Notes: generated by a model not told the origin, from the letters alone. 64,000 nt of DNA from SIG78 sp036677805 (GCA_036677805.1 JAVBVS010000004.1:62001-126000), one strand, 5' to 3'; shown: positions 26,431-35,630, counted from the first letter of the stretch. Made by a program: numbers and translations.

Positions 26431-28566
26431 CTAAAGTTTGACCGGGATGATATCGGCGCGCGGCGCGGAGCCGGGCGGCACGGTCAGGCTTTCGGCGTTG
26501 ACTGTGACCTGCCATTCGCCGGAAAGCAGCCGTTCGGCCCGGATGGCAACCGGCGGTGCGCCGGCGCTTCGGAGCAGCAGAAACTCCTCGCCGCCCTCGG
26601 CGTTCGCGGTTGCTTCCGGCCGGCCGGCTGCGATTTGTACCGGATAGGAGGCGAGCGCCGCCTTGAATTCGGCACTGCGGATCGCCGAATCCGGAAGATA
26701 CCAGAACTCCACCGGAAAATCCCGGACCAGCTGCGGCAACCCGGAAACGGCGTCGATCCGGTTGGGATAAAATCCGAGCCAGGCGATCCGGTTCACGCCA
26801 TAATACCGGGCGATTTCCCGGATGACACCGACGCCGTCGCGGGTGGCATTGAGCATCACCATGTAGCCGGTGCGCGGGTAGAGGATGGCCAATGTCGGAC
26901 GGTCGCTGCCGCCGCCGGTTGCGGCCACCGCCAGCGCGGGCGCGGCGGCGGTGCCGAGCCAGTGCCAGCAGAGCCACAGGGCCACGCCGGCCCACGCCGC
27001 CAGCCGCCAATGGATGTTTTTCAGCCGGAGCGCGAGAGTGAGCAGCGCACTGTAGAGAAGAACGCTCCACCAGCCTGGAATCAGGAAGCGGTTGCCGCCG
27101 GTCCAGAGTTGCGCTGCCGCCTGAAGTCCGTCGATATAGTCAAGCAGGAGCCGGCATGGCGCATTCCAGAGCATATTGCCCCACGGCAGCAGGCATTTGA
27201 GCAAGGCCAGCAGAAACAGCGGCGCCAGGACCGGCAGCAGCAACAGATTGATCAGGAATGCCGCCGGGAAAAAATACTGCTGGTGATACAAGCTCAGCGC
27301 CGCGCCGCCGAGCGTCGCCGCCAAAGCGATGGAGGCCCCCGCCGCCAGCCGGCCCCGCCAGCGCAGCAAAGTCCGCCGCCACGGCGGCGGATTGCCTTGC
27401 CATTCGATGCCGCCGCTGGCGGCGCGGGCGATCTCCTGCGCCGGTTCGACGGCCAGAATCAGGAACCCCGTAATCACAAAGCTGTACTGGAAGCCGGCGT
27501 CGAACAGAAAGGCCGGATTCCACAGCAGCAGCCCGGCGCCGATTCCGGCCAGAATCTCCAGCGGGCGCACCTGACAGAGGCTCGCGCGCAGCATCCAGAC
27601 CAGCAGGACCAGAAGAAAGGCCCGGATCGCCGGGGCGTCGCCGCCGGTGATCAGCACATAAAGCACCAGCGTCAGCAGCAGTCCGGTTCGCCAGTACAGC
27701 GAGGCCGGGCGCAACAGCAGCAGCAACAGCATGGCGAGAATGCCGACATGCAGTCCGCTGACGCTGAACAGATGGGCGGTGCCGCTTTCCCGGAACCGTT
27801 CGCGGGCTTCCGGCGACATCCGGGAGCGTACGCCGAGGGTCAGGACGCCGAGCAGTGCGCGCTGTTCGGGATCGGCGATTCCGGCATCGATTTTTTGCAG
27901 CAGGATGGTCCGCATCCGGGTCAGAATATCCGGTTTGGCGGCAGGCAGTCTCCGGTATGAGTCGAAAATGAAATTGGCGGCGATGCCCCGGGCCTGAAGA
28001 TAATGCTGCCAGCTCCGTCCGGCGAATTCGGACGCGTCGCGGGCATGGCCGCGATCCCAGACGCGGAACTCGGACGCCGGGCGCGGCGCCTGAAAGCGTC
28101 CTGAACCTGCGATGGTTTCCCCGGCGCTCAATCCGGCGTTGGCGGCTTCGGCGGTGAAGCGCACATTGATCTGGCCCGAACTCGGTTGCCAGACGGCGGC
28201 ATGATCGAAACGAACGGCGAGGATTTCGGCGGTCAGCGTTTCCGGCGCGGTGAATTCCGGGTCGTCGGGGAGGCCGAGCGCCGCGGCGTCGGTGATCTTG
28301 AGCCGGACTTCGGCCCGGCGGGGATGATGGTGGAGTTGCCGTGCGATATCCGTCGGGGGCAAAGAGTGGCTCAGCAATACGCTGAGTCCGCCGAGCAGCG
28401 CCCCCAGCCAGCCGAGCGGAGCGAAGCGTCCCTGCCGGCGACAGATGAGCAATCCCGTGACCGCCGTCAGCAGCAGGACAAGCATCCAGGCCGGCAGCAA
28501 TTCATATTGCTGAAGAATGCCGCCGATGACGCCGAGCGGCAGCAGCCAGTTGCGACGAAAAATCAT
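26431..28566 (-). CDS. comEC: ComEC/Rec2-family membrane protein with degenerate MBL domain
   Basis: A polytopic protein of 711 residues related to the DNA-uptake channel ComEC. It has an N-terminal hydrophobic region and soluble OB-like part (DUF4131), then the Competence domain with many membrane segments (for example LFSVSGLHVGILAML and TGGDAPAIRAFLLVLLVWML, both diagnostic). Residues ~545-711 occupy the place of the metallo-beta-lactamase domain, but where a HxHxDH-type motif is expected the sequence is FYPNRIDAVSGL (residues 599-610). The metal ligands are therefore gone. It converges on metH with an 11-base gap and has its own promoter. Confidence 0.88.
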   Translation of the reverse strand: MIFRRNWLLPLGVIGGILQQYELLPAWMLVLLLTAVTGLLICRRQGRFAPLGWLGALLGGLSVLLSHSLPPTDIARQLHHHPRRAEVRLKITDAAALGLPDDPEFTAPETLTAEILAVRFDHAAVWQPSSGQINVRFTAEAANAGLSAGETIAGSGRFQAPRPASEFRVWDRGHARDASEFAGRSWQHYLQARGIAANFIFDSYRRLPAAKPDILTRMRTILLQKIDAGIADPEQRALLGVLTLGVRSRMSPEARERFRESGTAHLFSVSGLHVGILAMLLLLLLRPASLYWRTGLLLTLVLYVLITGGDAPAIRAFLLVLLVWMLRASLCQVRPLEILAGIGAGLLLWNPAFLFDAGFQYSFVITGFLILAVEPAQEIARAASGGIEWQGNPPPWRRTLLRWRGRLAAGASIALAATLGGAALSLYHQQYFFPAAFLINLLLLPVLAPLFLLALLKCLLPWGNMLWNAPCRLLLDYIDGLQAAAQLWTGGNRFLIPGWWSVLLYSALLTLALRLKNIHWRLAAWAGVALWLCWHWLGTAAAPALAVAATGGGSDRPTLAILYPRTGYMVMLNATRDGVGVIREIARYYGVNRIAWLGFYPNRIDAVSGLPQLVRDFPVEFWYLPDSAIRSAEFKAALASYPVQIAAGRPEATANAEGGEEFLLLRSAGAPPVAIRAERLLSGEWQVTVNAESLTVPPGSAPRADIIPVKL

Positions 28567-28618
28567 GATTTATCCTGATCGGGATCAATTCCGGGGTTGA
28601 AAATCGGGCTTGGCTCTT

Positions 28619-28647
28619 ACCATACTCCCTGCCGGGGGCAGCGTCAA
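28619..28647 (-). promoter_or_regulatory. Promoter of comEC
   Basis: On the minus strand TTGACG (28647-28642) and TATGGT (28624-28619) with a 17-base spacer, 50 bases before the comEC start codon. Confidence 0.6.
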
Positions 28648-28659
28648 GTTCATTCTTCC

Positions 28660-28747
28660 CCGAAGCCGTGCTTTTCGGGCCGCTCCGCCGAAAAGTTTTC
28701 AGTGGCCGCGGCCGCCGCTTTGCGGCGGCCGGAAAACTTGGCTTCGG
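28660..28747. repeat. Nested multi-hairpin element between comEC and mreC promoters
   Basis: Outer arms CCGAAGCC (28660-28667) and GGCTTCGG (28740-28747) enclose two further inverted repeats: CTTTTCGG/CCGAAAAG (28671-28678 with 28688-28695), and AAGTTTTC/GAAAACTT (28693-28700 with 28732-28739), which surrounds GGCCGCCGC-TTT-GCGGCGGCC (28710-28730). The second and third pairings share a few bases, so they are partly alternative. The element lies between the -35 boxes of both divergent promoters, so it is not in either leader. Confidence 0.7.
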
Positions 28748-28750
28748 TTC

Positions 28751-28779
28751 TTGCATATTGATGGCGCGGATGATATATT
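28751..28779 (+). promoter_or_regulatory. Promoter of mreC operon
   Basis: TTGCAT (28751-28756) and TATATT (28774-28779) with a 17-base spacer, 35 bases before the mreC start codon. Confidence 0.65.
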
Positions 28780-28813
28780 ACCGGCCTGGAATCTTCTAAC
28801 GGTCTGGATCGGT

Positions 28814-29713
28814 ATGGGAAAATTATTACGGCGGCGCAAAAACATCAACGTCGGCAACCGGGAGCCGCGATCGGTGCTGCTGCTCTGGCTGCCGGTTGGC
28901 CTGCTGGCGGTTTTCCTGTTGCTGGCGACGTCGTGGACCAGACTGGTCAACAATTTCTTCTATCCTTATCTGGCGGTATCCCGGCTGCTTTCCGGAACCC
29001 TGGCCGATCAGACGCTGCTGCTGCGCGGCAAACGCGAACTGGCGCAGGCGGTGGAAACCCTTTCCCGACGCAATTTCGAATTGGCGCGCCGGGCTTCGGA
29101 GGCCGATGCCCTGGCCCGGGAAAATCACCGCCTCCGAACGCTGCTTCGACTTGAGCCGCATCCCGGATATACCTATGTCGCGGCCAATATCATCGCGCGC
29201 GATCCCTGGCTGTGGAATGACGGGTTTACCATTGATCGCGGTTCCAACGACGGTCTCGAACCCGGTCTGGCGGTCTTGGGCGCGGAGGCCGACGACAAGG
29301 GCCGTACGGTGTTGATCGGAGTAATCGAAAGCGTTGCCGGGCGTTCGGCCCGGGTGATGACCGTGCTCAATCCCGAATTCCGGATTTCCGCCGCGCTGCC
29401 CGACTCCGGCGCGGTCGGGTTTCTGAACGCCGGCCAGGAGCCCGGCTGGGACGGCGGCGGCGCGGCGGTGGGATTTCTCCCGGCCAACCGGACCTTCGCC
29501 TTGAACGAGCCGCTCCTGACCACCGGCTTCGAGCCGTTGGTGCCGGAGGATATCCTGATCGGTTATCTTGGTTCGATCGAATCCGCCGCGCTGCCCTTCG
29601 GCAACCGTCTCTATCGCGGCGGGACGCTGCGTCCCGCCGCCGATTTCGCCCGATTGGGCGCGGTGATGGTGGCGCGGCCGGCGCCGGAAAAATCACCGGA
29701 GGCCGGACGATGA
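28814..29713 (+). CDS. mreC: Rod shape-determining protein MreC
   Basis: Periplasmic scaffold of the elongasome that links MreB/MreD to PBP2. ATG 28814 gives a 299-residue protein with a basic N-terminus, one membrane helix (SVLLLWLPVGLLAVFLLLAT), a coiled-coil segment (~residues 70-105, ENHRLRTLLRL) and the beta-rich MreC domain (NDGFTIDRGSNDGLEPGLAV is characteristic). Longer in-frame starts overlap the promoter. It overlaps the next gene by ATGA. Confidence 0.92.
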   Translation: MGKLLRRRKNINVGNREPRSVLLLWLPVGLLAVFLLLATSWTRLVNNFFYPYLAVSRLLSGTLADQTLLLRGKRELAQAVETLSRRNFELARRASEADALARENHRLRTLLRLEPHPGYTYVAANIIARDPWLWNDGFTIDRGSNDGLEPGLAVLGAEADDKGRTVLIGVIESVAGRSARVMTVLNPEFRISAALPDSGAVGFLNAGQEPGWDGGGAAVGFLPANRTFALNEPLLTTGFEPLVPEDILIGYLGSIESAALPFGNRLYRGGTLRPAADFARLGAVMVARPAPEKSPEAGR

Positions 29714-30216
29714 AATTGTGCTTCATGACGTTGTTTCTGTTTCTGCTGCTCTGGTTGCAGCTGGGGCTGGGCAATTTGTCGCTGGCGGTGCCGCTGGCCT
29801 TGATGGGTGTGGCCTATTTCACCGTGGCCTACGGTTGGGAATACGGCGGATTCGGCGCATTGCTGACCGGCGGCGCATTGACGGTGCTGTACGCCGGGCC
29901 GGGATATCTGCTGCTGGCGGCGGCGACGGTGGCGGCGACGGAGTGGTGGTTCGGCCGCCGTGCGGAGGAGGCCGGAGATTGGAACTGGCAGCTGGGAATG
30001 CTGCTGGCGGCGGCGACCGCCGCGCTGGCGTGGGGCGGCCGTTGCAGTGCGGCCGGCGCCTGGACGTGGAACTGGTATGACAGCGGGTTCATGATGCTGC
30101 AACTCATCGGCAGCCTGATTCTTTCGGGGGTGGCCTGTCCGCTGGTGGTGCTGGCGGGGGAAGCGGCGGCCGAATGGCTGGGGCTGCCCCGGTTCCGGGC
30201 CGGAGCGGAGCGTTGA
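29710..30216 (+). CDS. mreD: MreD-like membrane protein
   Basis: A 168-residue, very hydrophobic protein with about five membrane segments (MTLFLFLLLWLQLGLGNLSL at the N-terminus). It is in the mreD position, coupled by ATGA to mreC and followed directly by PBP2. MreD is poorly conserved in sequence, so the call rests on topology, length and place. Confidence 0.7.
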   Translation: MKLCFMTLFLFLLLWLQLGLGNLSLAVPLALMGVAYFTVAYGWEYGGFGALLTGGALTVLYAGPGYLLLAAATVAATEWWFGRRAEEAGDWNWQLGMLLAAATAALAWGGRCSAAGAWTWNWYDSGFMMLQLIGSLILSGVACPLVVLAGEAAAEWLGLPRFRAGAER

Positions 30217-30218
30217 TC

Positions 30219-32042
30219 ATGAATGCCGATCATGTGTTCCGGCTGCGATTGCTGATCGTCGGCGGATTGATGGCGCTCGGAGTGGCGCTTCTGGGGGGCA
30301 AGCTCTGGTACGAGCAGATTCATTTCGGCGAGCGTTATCGCGAGTCGATTTCGCGCCAGTCGGTGCGCCGCGTCCGGCTGCCGGGCTTGCGCGGCCGGGT
30401 TTTCACTTCGGATTATCTTCTTCTGGCCGACAATGCGCCGAGCTACAATCTGGTATTTTATCTTCAGGAAATGCGGCGCAACTCCCGCCGGCGGACGGTG
30501 GAAAATATCCGCAACGCGGCCGCGGCCATGAGCCGGGCGCTGAATCGGCCCGATTCGCTGACCGAGGAGCGCATCCTGCGTCATATCAAGATTGCGCCGG
30601 GGCTGCCGCTGGAAATTTACACCAGCTTGAGCGAGATCGAGCTGGCCCGGGTGTTTCAGATGATGCCGCGGCTGCCCGGCATCGGCGTCGAGGTGGAACC
30701 GGTGCGGCGTTACCCGGAGGGCAAACTGGCGTCGGGCGTGATCGGTTATACCCGGCTGTCGGATGCGCTCAAGGAGCCCGACCGCAACGATTTTTTCTAT
30801 TACGCCGCCGATCAGACCGGCAAGAACGGAGTAGAACGCGCCTTCGAAAACTTCGCCGCCGGCAAAGCGGCGCAAGGCTTGCGCGGCACTCCGGGATATG
30901 AGCTTATACAGGTCGATCACCTCGGTTTCGTCAGTGCGCGGCAGCTGGAAAAGGAGCCGCCGGTCAACGGCGACAATGTGATTCTCACGCTCGATTCCCA
31001 GGCGCAGAAAATCGGCGAACGGCTGCTGCGCGATCTTCGCGGCGCATTGGTGCTGGTTGACGCCGATACCGGCGCGGTACTGGCGCTGGTGTCGAGTCCG
31101 GGGTACGATCTGAGTCAGGTTTCGCCGGTTTGGGCGCATGAATACTATCAGAGTCTGCTCAACGATCCGGCGCGGCCGCTGCTGACCCGGGCGTTTCAGG
31201 GCGTCTATACCCCGGGGTCGATCGTGAAGCCGCTGGTGGCGCTCGCGGCGCTGAAGGACGGATTCGATCCCGGCGAAAAGATCGAGTGCGACGGCCATTC
31301 GGTCATCGGCGGAGCCCGCATCAGTTGCGCCAACCATTCCGGTCACGGCGTGATCGATTTGCGCGAGGCATTGGAAAAATCGTGCAACGACTATATGATT
31401 GAAATGGGCACCCGGATCGGACTGGACAAAATTGCCGCCATGTTCCGGCTGGCCGGCATCGGCGAACCCACCGGGCTGGAGCTCGGCGGTACGACCGGGA
31501 TGCTGCCGGCGCGCGAACAGAAGGAGCGGGTCTACCGGCAGTCGTGGAACAAATACGACACCGCGTTGATCTCGATCGGGCAGGGGCTGATTCTGTTGTC
31601 TCCGGTTCAGGCCGCGCGTTATACCGCGGCGCTGGCCAACGGCGGCCGGCTGCCCCGGCTTCACATCCTCAAAGAGATCGCTTCCGATACCGGTGAAGTG
31701 CTTTATCGGACGAAGCCGGAGCTGGCCGAGCCGTGGCCGCTGCCGCCGGGCGCGCTCGAGGTCGTGCGCGACGGCATGTTCCGGGTGGTCAATGCGCCGG
31801 AGGGCAGCGGCAGACAGGCGCACAGCGAACTTCTGACTCTTTACGGCAAGACCGGCACCGCGGAAGTCGACACCCGCGAGGGGCGGATCAACAACACCTG
31901 GTTCATCGCCTTCTGCGAGTACCGGTCGAAGCGTTATGCGCTGGCCGTTCTGGTCGAGTTCGGCCGCTCGGGCGGACGCAGTTGTGCACCGCTGGCCAGG
32001 GAATTTTTCGAGGAATATCTGAGGGAGACGCGTGATGAATGA
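30219..32042 (+). CDS. mrdA: Penicillin-binding protein 2 (elongation transpeptidase)
   Basis: Cross-links peptidoglycan during side-wall growth. At 607 residues it has an N-terminal membrane anchor (LLIVGGLMALGVALLGGKLW), a PBP dimerisation domain, and a transpeptidase domain with the three active-site motifs: S334-I-V-K in TPGSIVKP, SCN at 388-390, and KTG at 544-546 (YGKTGTAEV). ATG 30219 is preferred over an in-frame upstream ATG because GGAGCGGAG lies 8 bases away and the longer form overlaps mreD. It belongs to mreC-mreD-mrdA; no rodA is present here. Confidence 0.94.
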   Translation: MNADHVFRLRLLIVGGLMALGVALLGGKLWYEQIHFGERYRESISRQSVRRVRLPGLRGRVFTSDYLLLADNAPSYNLVFYLQEMRRNSRRRTVENIRNAAAAMSRALNRPDSLTEERILRHIKIAPGLPLEIYTSLSEIELARVFQMMPRLPGIGVEVEPVRRYPEGKLASGVIGYTRLSDALKEPDRNDFFYYAADQTGKNGVERAFENFAAGKAAQGLRGTPGYELIQVDHLGFVSARQLEKEPPVNGDNVILTLDSQAQKIGERLLRDLRGALVLVDADTGAVLALVSSPGYDLSQVSPVWAHEYYQSLLNDPARPLLTRAFQGVYTPGSIVKPLVALAALKDGFDPGEKIECDGHSVIGGARISCANHSGHGVIDLREALEKSCNDYMIEMGTRIGLDKIAAMFRLAGIGEPTGLELGGTTGMLPAREQKERVYRQSWNKYDTALISIGQGLILLSPVQAARYTAALANGGRLPRLHILKEIASDTGEVLYRTKPELAEPWPLPPGALEVVRDGMFRVVNAPEGSGRQAHSELLTLYGKTGTAEVDTREGRINNTWFIAFCEYRSKRYALAVLVEFGRSGGRSCAPLAREFFEEYLRETRDE

Positions 32043-32802
32043 AAACCGTCGTCCGCGGGCGCTGGTGACCGGCGGAGGACGCCGCATCGGCGCGGCGCTG
32101 GTCCGGAAACTGGCCGATCTGGGCCAGGAGGTATGGATTCATGCCTTCCGCTCCGCGGCTGAGGCCGAGGCGCTGCGCGCTGCGCTGCCCGGCCCGGCCC
32201 GGCATACGGTGACGCTTTGCGACCTTGGCGATACGATGGCGCGGACCCGCTGGCTGGCTTCGCTTCCCGCCTTTGACCTGGTGGTCAATAATGCCAGCGT
32301 CTACCGCCTGACCCGGCCCGGCGAGCATGAAACCGCCGCGCAGCGCGATCATTATTGGGAAGTCAATCTGGAGGCGCCGCTTGCCATCATCCGGCATCAG
32401 TACGACCGCCTGAACGGCGCCGGAGGACTGGCGGTCAATCTGCTTGACAGCGATATTCTGGAGGAAACCGGCGGGATCGCTCCGGCGGTGAAATTGCCGG
32501 AGGGCGCGGATTCCTATCTGGAAACCCGCCGGGCGCTGGGACTGGCCACGGTGATGCTGGCGCGGGAACTGGCGCCGGGACTCCGGGTCAACGGCATTGC
32601 TCCGGGGCCGGTGCTGCCGCCGGCGGATTGCGCCGGTCCCGGCCTGCGCCGGATCCTGGCGCGGGTGCCGAGCGGACGCGCAGTGGCGGTCGAGGCGATC
32701 GCCGCCACGCTGGAATTTTTGTGGCGGACGCCGGATCTGACCGGCGCGATCATTCCCGTCGACGGCGGCATGCACCTCAAGGTCAACCCGGAAAGAGCCT
32801 GA
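32035..32802 (+). CDS. Short-chain dehydrogenase, pteridine-reductase-like, with altered catalytic Lys
   Basis: A 255-residue Rossmann-fold SDR. The cofactor motif is TGGGRRIG (TGxxxRIG), the form seen in the FolM/PTR1 pteridine reductases, with VVNNAS further on. In the active site the usual YxxxK is Y161-L-E-T-R165, so the lysine is arginine; the preceding NLLDSD resembles the NMVDA of PTR1. The end GAIIPVDGGMHLKV is normal for the family. It overlaps the PBP2 stop by 8 bases and has GAGGGAG 7 bases before ATG. It may reduce a pteridine, or have altered chemistry; I cannot decide. Confidence 0.8.
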   Translation: MNENRRPRALVTGGGRRIGAALVRKLADLGQEVWIHAFRSAAEAEALRAALPGPARHTVTLCDLGDTMARTRWLASLPAFDLVVNNASVYRLTRPGEHETAAQRDHYWEVNLEAPLAIIRHQYDRLNGAGGLAVNLLDSDILEETGGIAPAVKLPEGADSYLETRRALGLATVMLARELAPGLRVNGIAPGPVLPPADCAGPGLRRILARVPSGRAVAVEAIAATLEFLWRTPDLTGAIIPVDGGMHLKVNPERA

Positions 32803-32816
32803 TCCGAAGTATGCCA

Positions 32817-32843
32817 AGCCTGCCGCCGAAAAAGCGGCAGGCT
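32817..32843. terminator. Hairpin between convergent SDR and trpB2 genes
   Basis: AGCCTGCCGC (32817-32826) pairs perfectly with GCGGCAGGCT (32834-32843) around CGAAAAA. It lies between two convergent genes; the T-tract is weak (CGCGGTCTTTGTCC on the plus side). Confidence 0.6.
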
Positions 32844-32884
32844 CGCGGTCTTTGTCCTTCTCCGGGGGGGAGTACCAGCAGACG

Positions 32885-34261
32885 CTAGATTTTCGGCAGC
32901 GCGCCGAGGCTTTTGGCCAATTCTGCGTCGGTCGGAATGGCGTCGCTCATGACGCCGTCGTTGAACTTCTGGTAGGCGGTCATGTCGAAATAACCGGTGC
33001 CGGTCAAGCCGAAGACGATGGTTTTGGCTTCGCCGGTTTCGCGGCATTTCACCGCTTCATCGATGGCGGCGCGGATCGCATGGCTGCTTTCGGGCGCGGG
33101 CAGAATGCCTTCGACCCGGGCGAACTGGGTCGCGGCTTCGAAAACCGCAGTCTGCTCGACCGCGACCGCTTCCATCAGGCCGTCGGCGTAGAGTTGCGAC
33201 AGTACCGGGCTCATGCCGTGGTAGCGCAGCCCGCCGGCATGGCTTGCCGAGGGGATGAAGCCGCAGCCGAGGGTGTACATCTTGGCCAGCGGGCAGACCC
33301 GGCCGGTGTCACAGAAATCGTAGGCGAAGCGTCCGCGGGTGAAGCTCGGACAGGAGGCCGGTTCCACCGCGAGAATGCGGCAGTCGGATTTGCCCTTGAT
33401 TTTTTCGCCGACGAAGGGCGAAACCAGCCCGCCGAGATTGGAACCGCCGCCGGCGCAGCCGATCACGATGTCGGGCTCGACGCCGAGCTTATCCAGCGCG
33501 ATCTTGGTTTCCAGCCCGATGATGGTCTGGTGGAGCAGCACCTGCGACAGCACCGAACCGAGCACATAACGGTAACCGGGGGTGTTGACCGCGGTTTCGA
33601 CCGCTTCGGAAATGGCGCAGCCGAGGCTGCCGGTGGTGCCGGGAAATTCGGCCAGAATCCGGCGTCCGACTTCGGTTTCCAGCGAAGGCGACGGCGTAAC
33701 CGAAGCGCCGTAAGTGCGCATGACTTCGCGCCGGAACGGCTTCTGCTCATAGGAAACCTTGACCATGAAAACCTTGCAGTCCAAGCCGAAGAAAGCGCAG
33801 GCCATGGCCAGCGCGGTGCCCCACTGGCCGGCGCCGGTTTCGGTGGTCACGCCCTTGAGTCCCTGTTTTTTGGCATAATAAGCCTGGGCGATGGCGCTGT
33901 TGAGCTTGTGGCTGCCGGAGGTATTGTTGCCTTCGAATTTGTAGAAAATTCGGGCCGGGGTGTCGAGCGCCTTTTCGAGGAAGTAGGCCCGGACCAGCGG
34001 CGAGGGCCGGTACATCTTGTAAAAATTCAGAATTTCTTCCGGAATGTCGAACCAGGCCGTGGTGTCGTCGAGCTCCTGAACCGCCAGATCGTCGCAGAAC
34101 ACATGGCGGAGCTCCTCGAAGGTCATCGGCTGAAGGGTGCCGGGATTGAGCAGCGGCGCGGGCTTGTGCTTCATATGCGCCCGGACATTGTACCACTGCT
34201 TCGGCATCTCCTTTTCTTCGAGATAGGTCTTGTACGGCATGGATTCGTCGGCGTGTCTCAT
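32885..34261 (-). CDS. trpB: Tryptophan synthase beta chain, TrpB2 type
   Basis: PLP enzyme making tryptophan from indole and serine. At 458 residues it is longer than TrpB1 (~400) and has the TrpB2 features: an N-terminal extension, RPSPLVRAYFLEKALDT, the PLP lysine in SGSHKLNSA, GAGQWGTALA, and the phosphate-binding CAGGGSNLGG. No trpA lies beside it. TrpB2 enzymes usually act without TrpA and are thought to salvage indole. AGAGGAAA lies 9 bases before the ATG. It is the last gene of the minus-strand fmt-rng-aroA run, 82 bases after aroA. Confidence 0.9.
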   Translation of the reverse strand: MRHADESMPYKTYLEEKEMPKQWYNVRAHMKHKPAPLLNPGTLQPMTFEELRHVFCDDLAVQELDDTTAWFDIPEEILNFYKMYRPSPLVRAYFLEKALDTPARIFYKFEGNNTSGSHKLNSAIAQAYYAKKQGLKGVTTETGAGQWGTALAMACAFFGLDCKVFMVKVSYEQKPFRREVMRTYGASVTPSPSLETEVGRRILAEFPGTTGSLGCAISEAVETAVNTPGYRYVLGSVLSQVLLHQTIIGLETKIALDKLGVEPDIVIGCAGGGSNLGGLVSPFVGEKIKGKSDCRILAVEPASCPSFTRGRFAYDFCDTGRVCPLAKMYTLGCGFIPSASHAGGLRYHGMSPVLSQLYADGLMEAVAVEQTAVFEAATQFARVEGILPAPESSHAIRAAIDEAVKCRETGEAKTIVFGLTGTGYFDMTAYQKFNDGVMSDAIPTDAELAKSLGALPKI

Positions 34262-34343
34262 GGATCGCGTTTCCTCTGTTGAAATGACAATATTGATTTG
34301 AACTGAATTGTTTTTGTCCGATTGCCCGGCATGCCGGCGGCGG

Positions 34344-35627
34344 TCATTCCAGCCGGAAGTCGGCCCCGAGCACCTGGAAATCTTTTACGAAATCGGGATA
34401 GGTCACCGCGCAGGCTTCCGCCGCGTGAATCGTGCTTTCGCCTTCGGCCGCCAGCGCGGCGACTGCGAGCGCCATCACAATCCGGTGGTCGTCATAGCTA
34501 TGCAACGCCGCGCCCCGAAGCCGCCGGCCGCGTACGATCATGCCGTCGGAGAGCTCGGTCACGTCGGCGCCCATCTTGCGCAATTCCGCGGTCATGCAGG
34601 CGATCCGGTCGGTTTCCTTGAGCCGTGCCTCCGGGACATTGGCCAGCTCCAGCGTCATGCCGTCATTGGCCGCCGCCAGCGCCGCCAGCAGCGGCAGCGC
34701 ATCCGGCGTCGCATTCAAATCCAGCCGACCCGATTGCAAGCCCGGACTGCGGTGGACCGTGACCGTGCCGTCGGCGCCGCGGCAGAGCCTGGCGCCCAGG
34801 GTTTCGACCATGGCGAAAACCGCCTTGTCGCCCTGCGCGTCGCCGAAATCGAGATTGCGGATGGTCACTCCCCGGCCGCCGGCGGCGAGAATGCCTGCCC
34901 CCAGCGGAAAGGCCGCGGTCGAAAAATCGGCCGGGATGGTCGCGGTAAAACCGCGGTAGCCACTGTCCGGAATCACGAAATGGCGCAGATTGCCTGCCGC
35001 GACGCAAGGGACCTGGAGCCGCTTGAGCCATTCGAGGGTGATCTCGACGTAGGGCTCTTCGGCCAGCTTGGTCACATCGATTGCGATGCCGCCGGGGATC
35101 CACGGCGCGGTCAGCAGCAGCGCGGTCAGGAATTGGGAGCATTGGGCGTCGATAGCGACTTGGCCGCCATGGAGCGGCCCGGTCACCTGAAGCGGACATT
35201 TGCCGCCGGGAGCGGCGGCAGTTCGTGCGCCGAGCTGTTCCAGCGCGGCCAGGAGCGGGGCCATCGTCCGGGTGCGAAGCGAGACGTCGCCGTCGAATTC
35301 GACCTTGCAGTCGCACAGCGCGGCGGCGGCGGTCAGCAGTCGCAGCCCGGTGCCGGAGTTGCCCAGATCAAGCGTGGCGGCTTGCGGGTGCGGCCTGCCC
35401 GCCGTACCCCGGAAATGCCAGCTGCCGCCGGGCAATGTGGTAAAGATTGCGCCCAGTCCGGCGGCGGCGTTGCGCGCACTCAGGGTGTCGGCTGAGATCA
35501 ACGGTGCATGCACGGTCGATTCGCCGTCGGCGAGCAGCGCCGCAGTGACCGCGCGGATGGTGTGGGATTTCGAGCCCGGCACCGCGATGGCGCCCGCGAC
35601 CGATGACGGTTTTACGATCAATTTCAT
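34344..35627 (-). CDS. aroA: 3-phosphoshikimate 1-carboxyvinyltransferase (EPSP synthase)
   Basis: Joins shikimate 3-phosphate and PEP in aromatic amino-acid synthesis. Landmarks: the start SVAGAIAVPGSKSHTIRA, the first-domain GNSGTGLRLL, and the C-terminal KETDRIACMTAELRKMGA and DHRIVMALAVAAL. 427 residues, normal length. It begins 3 bases after the preceding membrane-protein gene and precedes trpB2, so two aromatic-pathway genes are adjacent. GNSGTG has glycine at the position that commonly determines inhibitor sensitivity, but I do not classify the enzyme. Confidence 0.95.
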   Translation of the reverse strand: MKLIVKPSSVAGAIAVPGSKSHTIRAVTAALLADGESTVHAPLISADTLSARNAAAGLGAIFTTLPGGSWHFRGTAGRPHPQAATLDLGNSGTGLRLLTAAAALCDCKVEFDGDVSLRTRTMAPLLAALEQLGARTAAAPGGKCPLQVTGPLHGGQVAIDAQCSQFLTALLLTAPWIPGGIAIDVTKLAEEPYVEITLEWLKRLQVPCVAAGNLRHFVIPDSGYRGFTATIPADFSTAAFPLGAGILAAGGRGVTIRNLDFGDAQGDKAVFAMVETLGARLCRGADGTVTVHRSPGLQSGRLDLNATPDALPLLAALAAANDGMTLELANVPEARLKETDRIACMTAELRKMGADVTELSDGMIVRGRRLRGAALHSYDDHRIVMALAVAALAAEGESTIHAAEACAVTYPDFVKDFQVLGADFRLE

Positions 35628-35630
35628 GGT

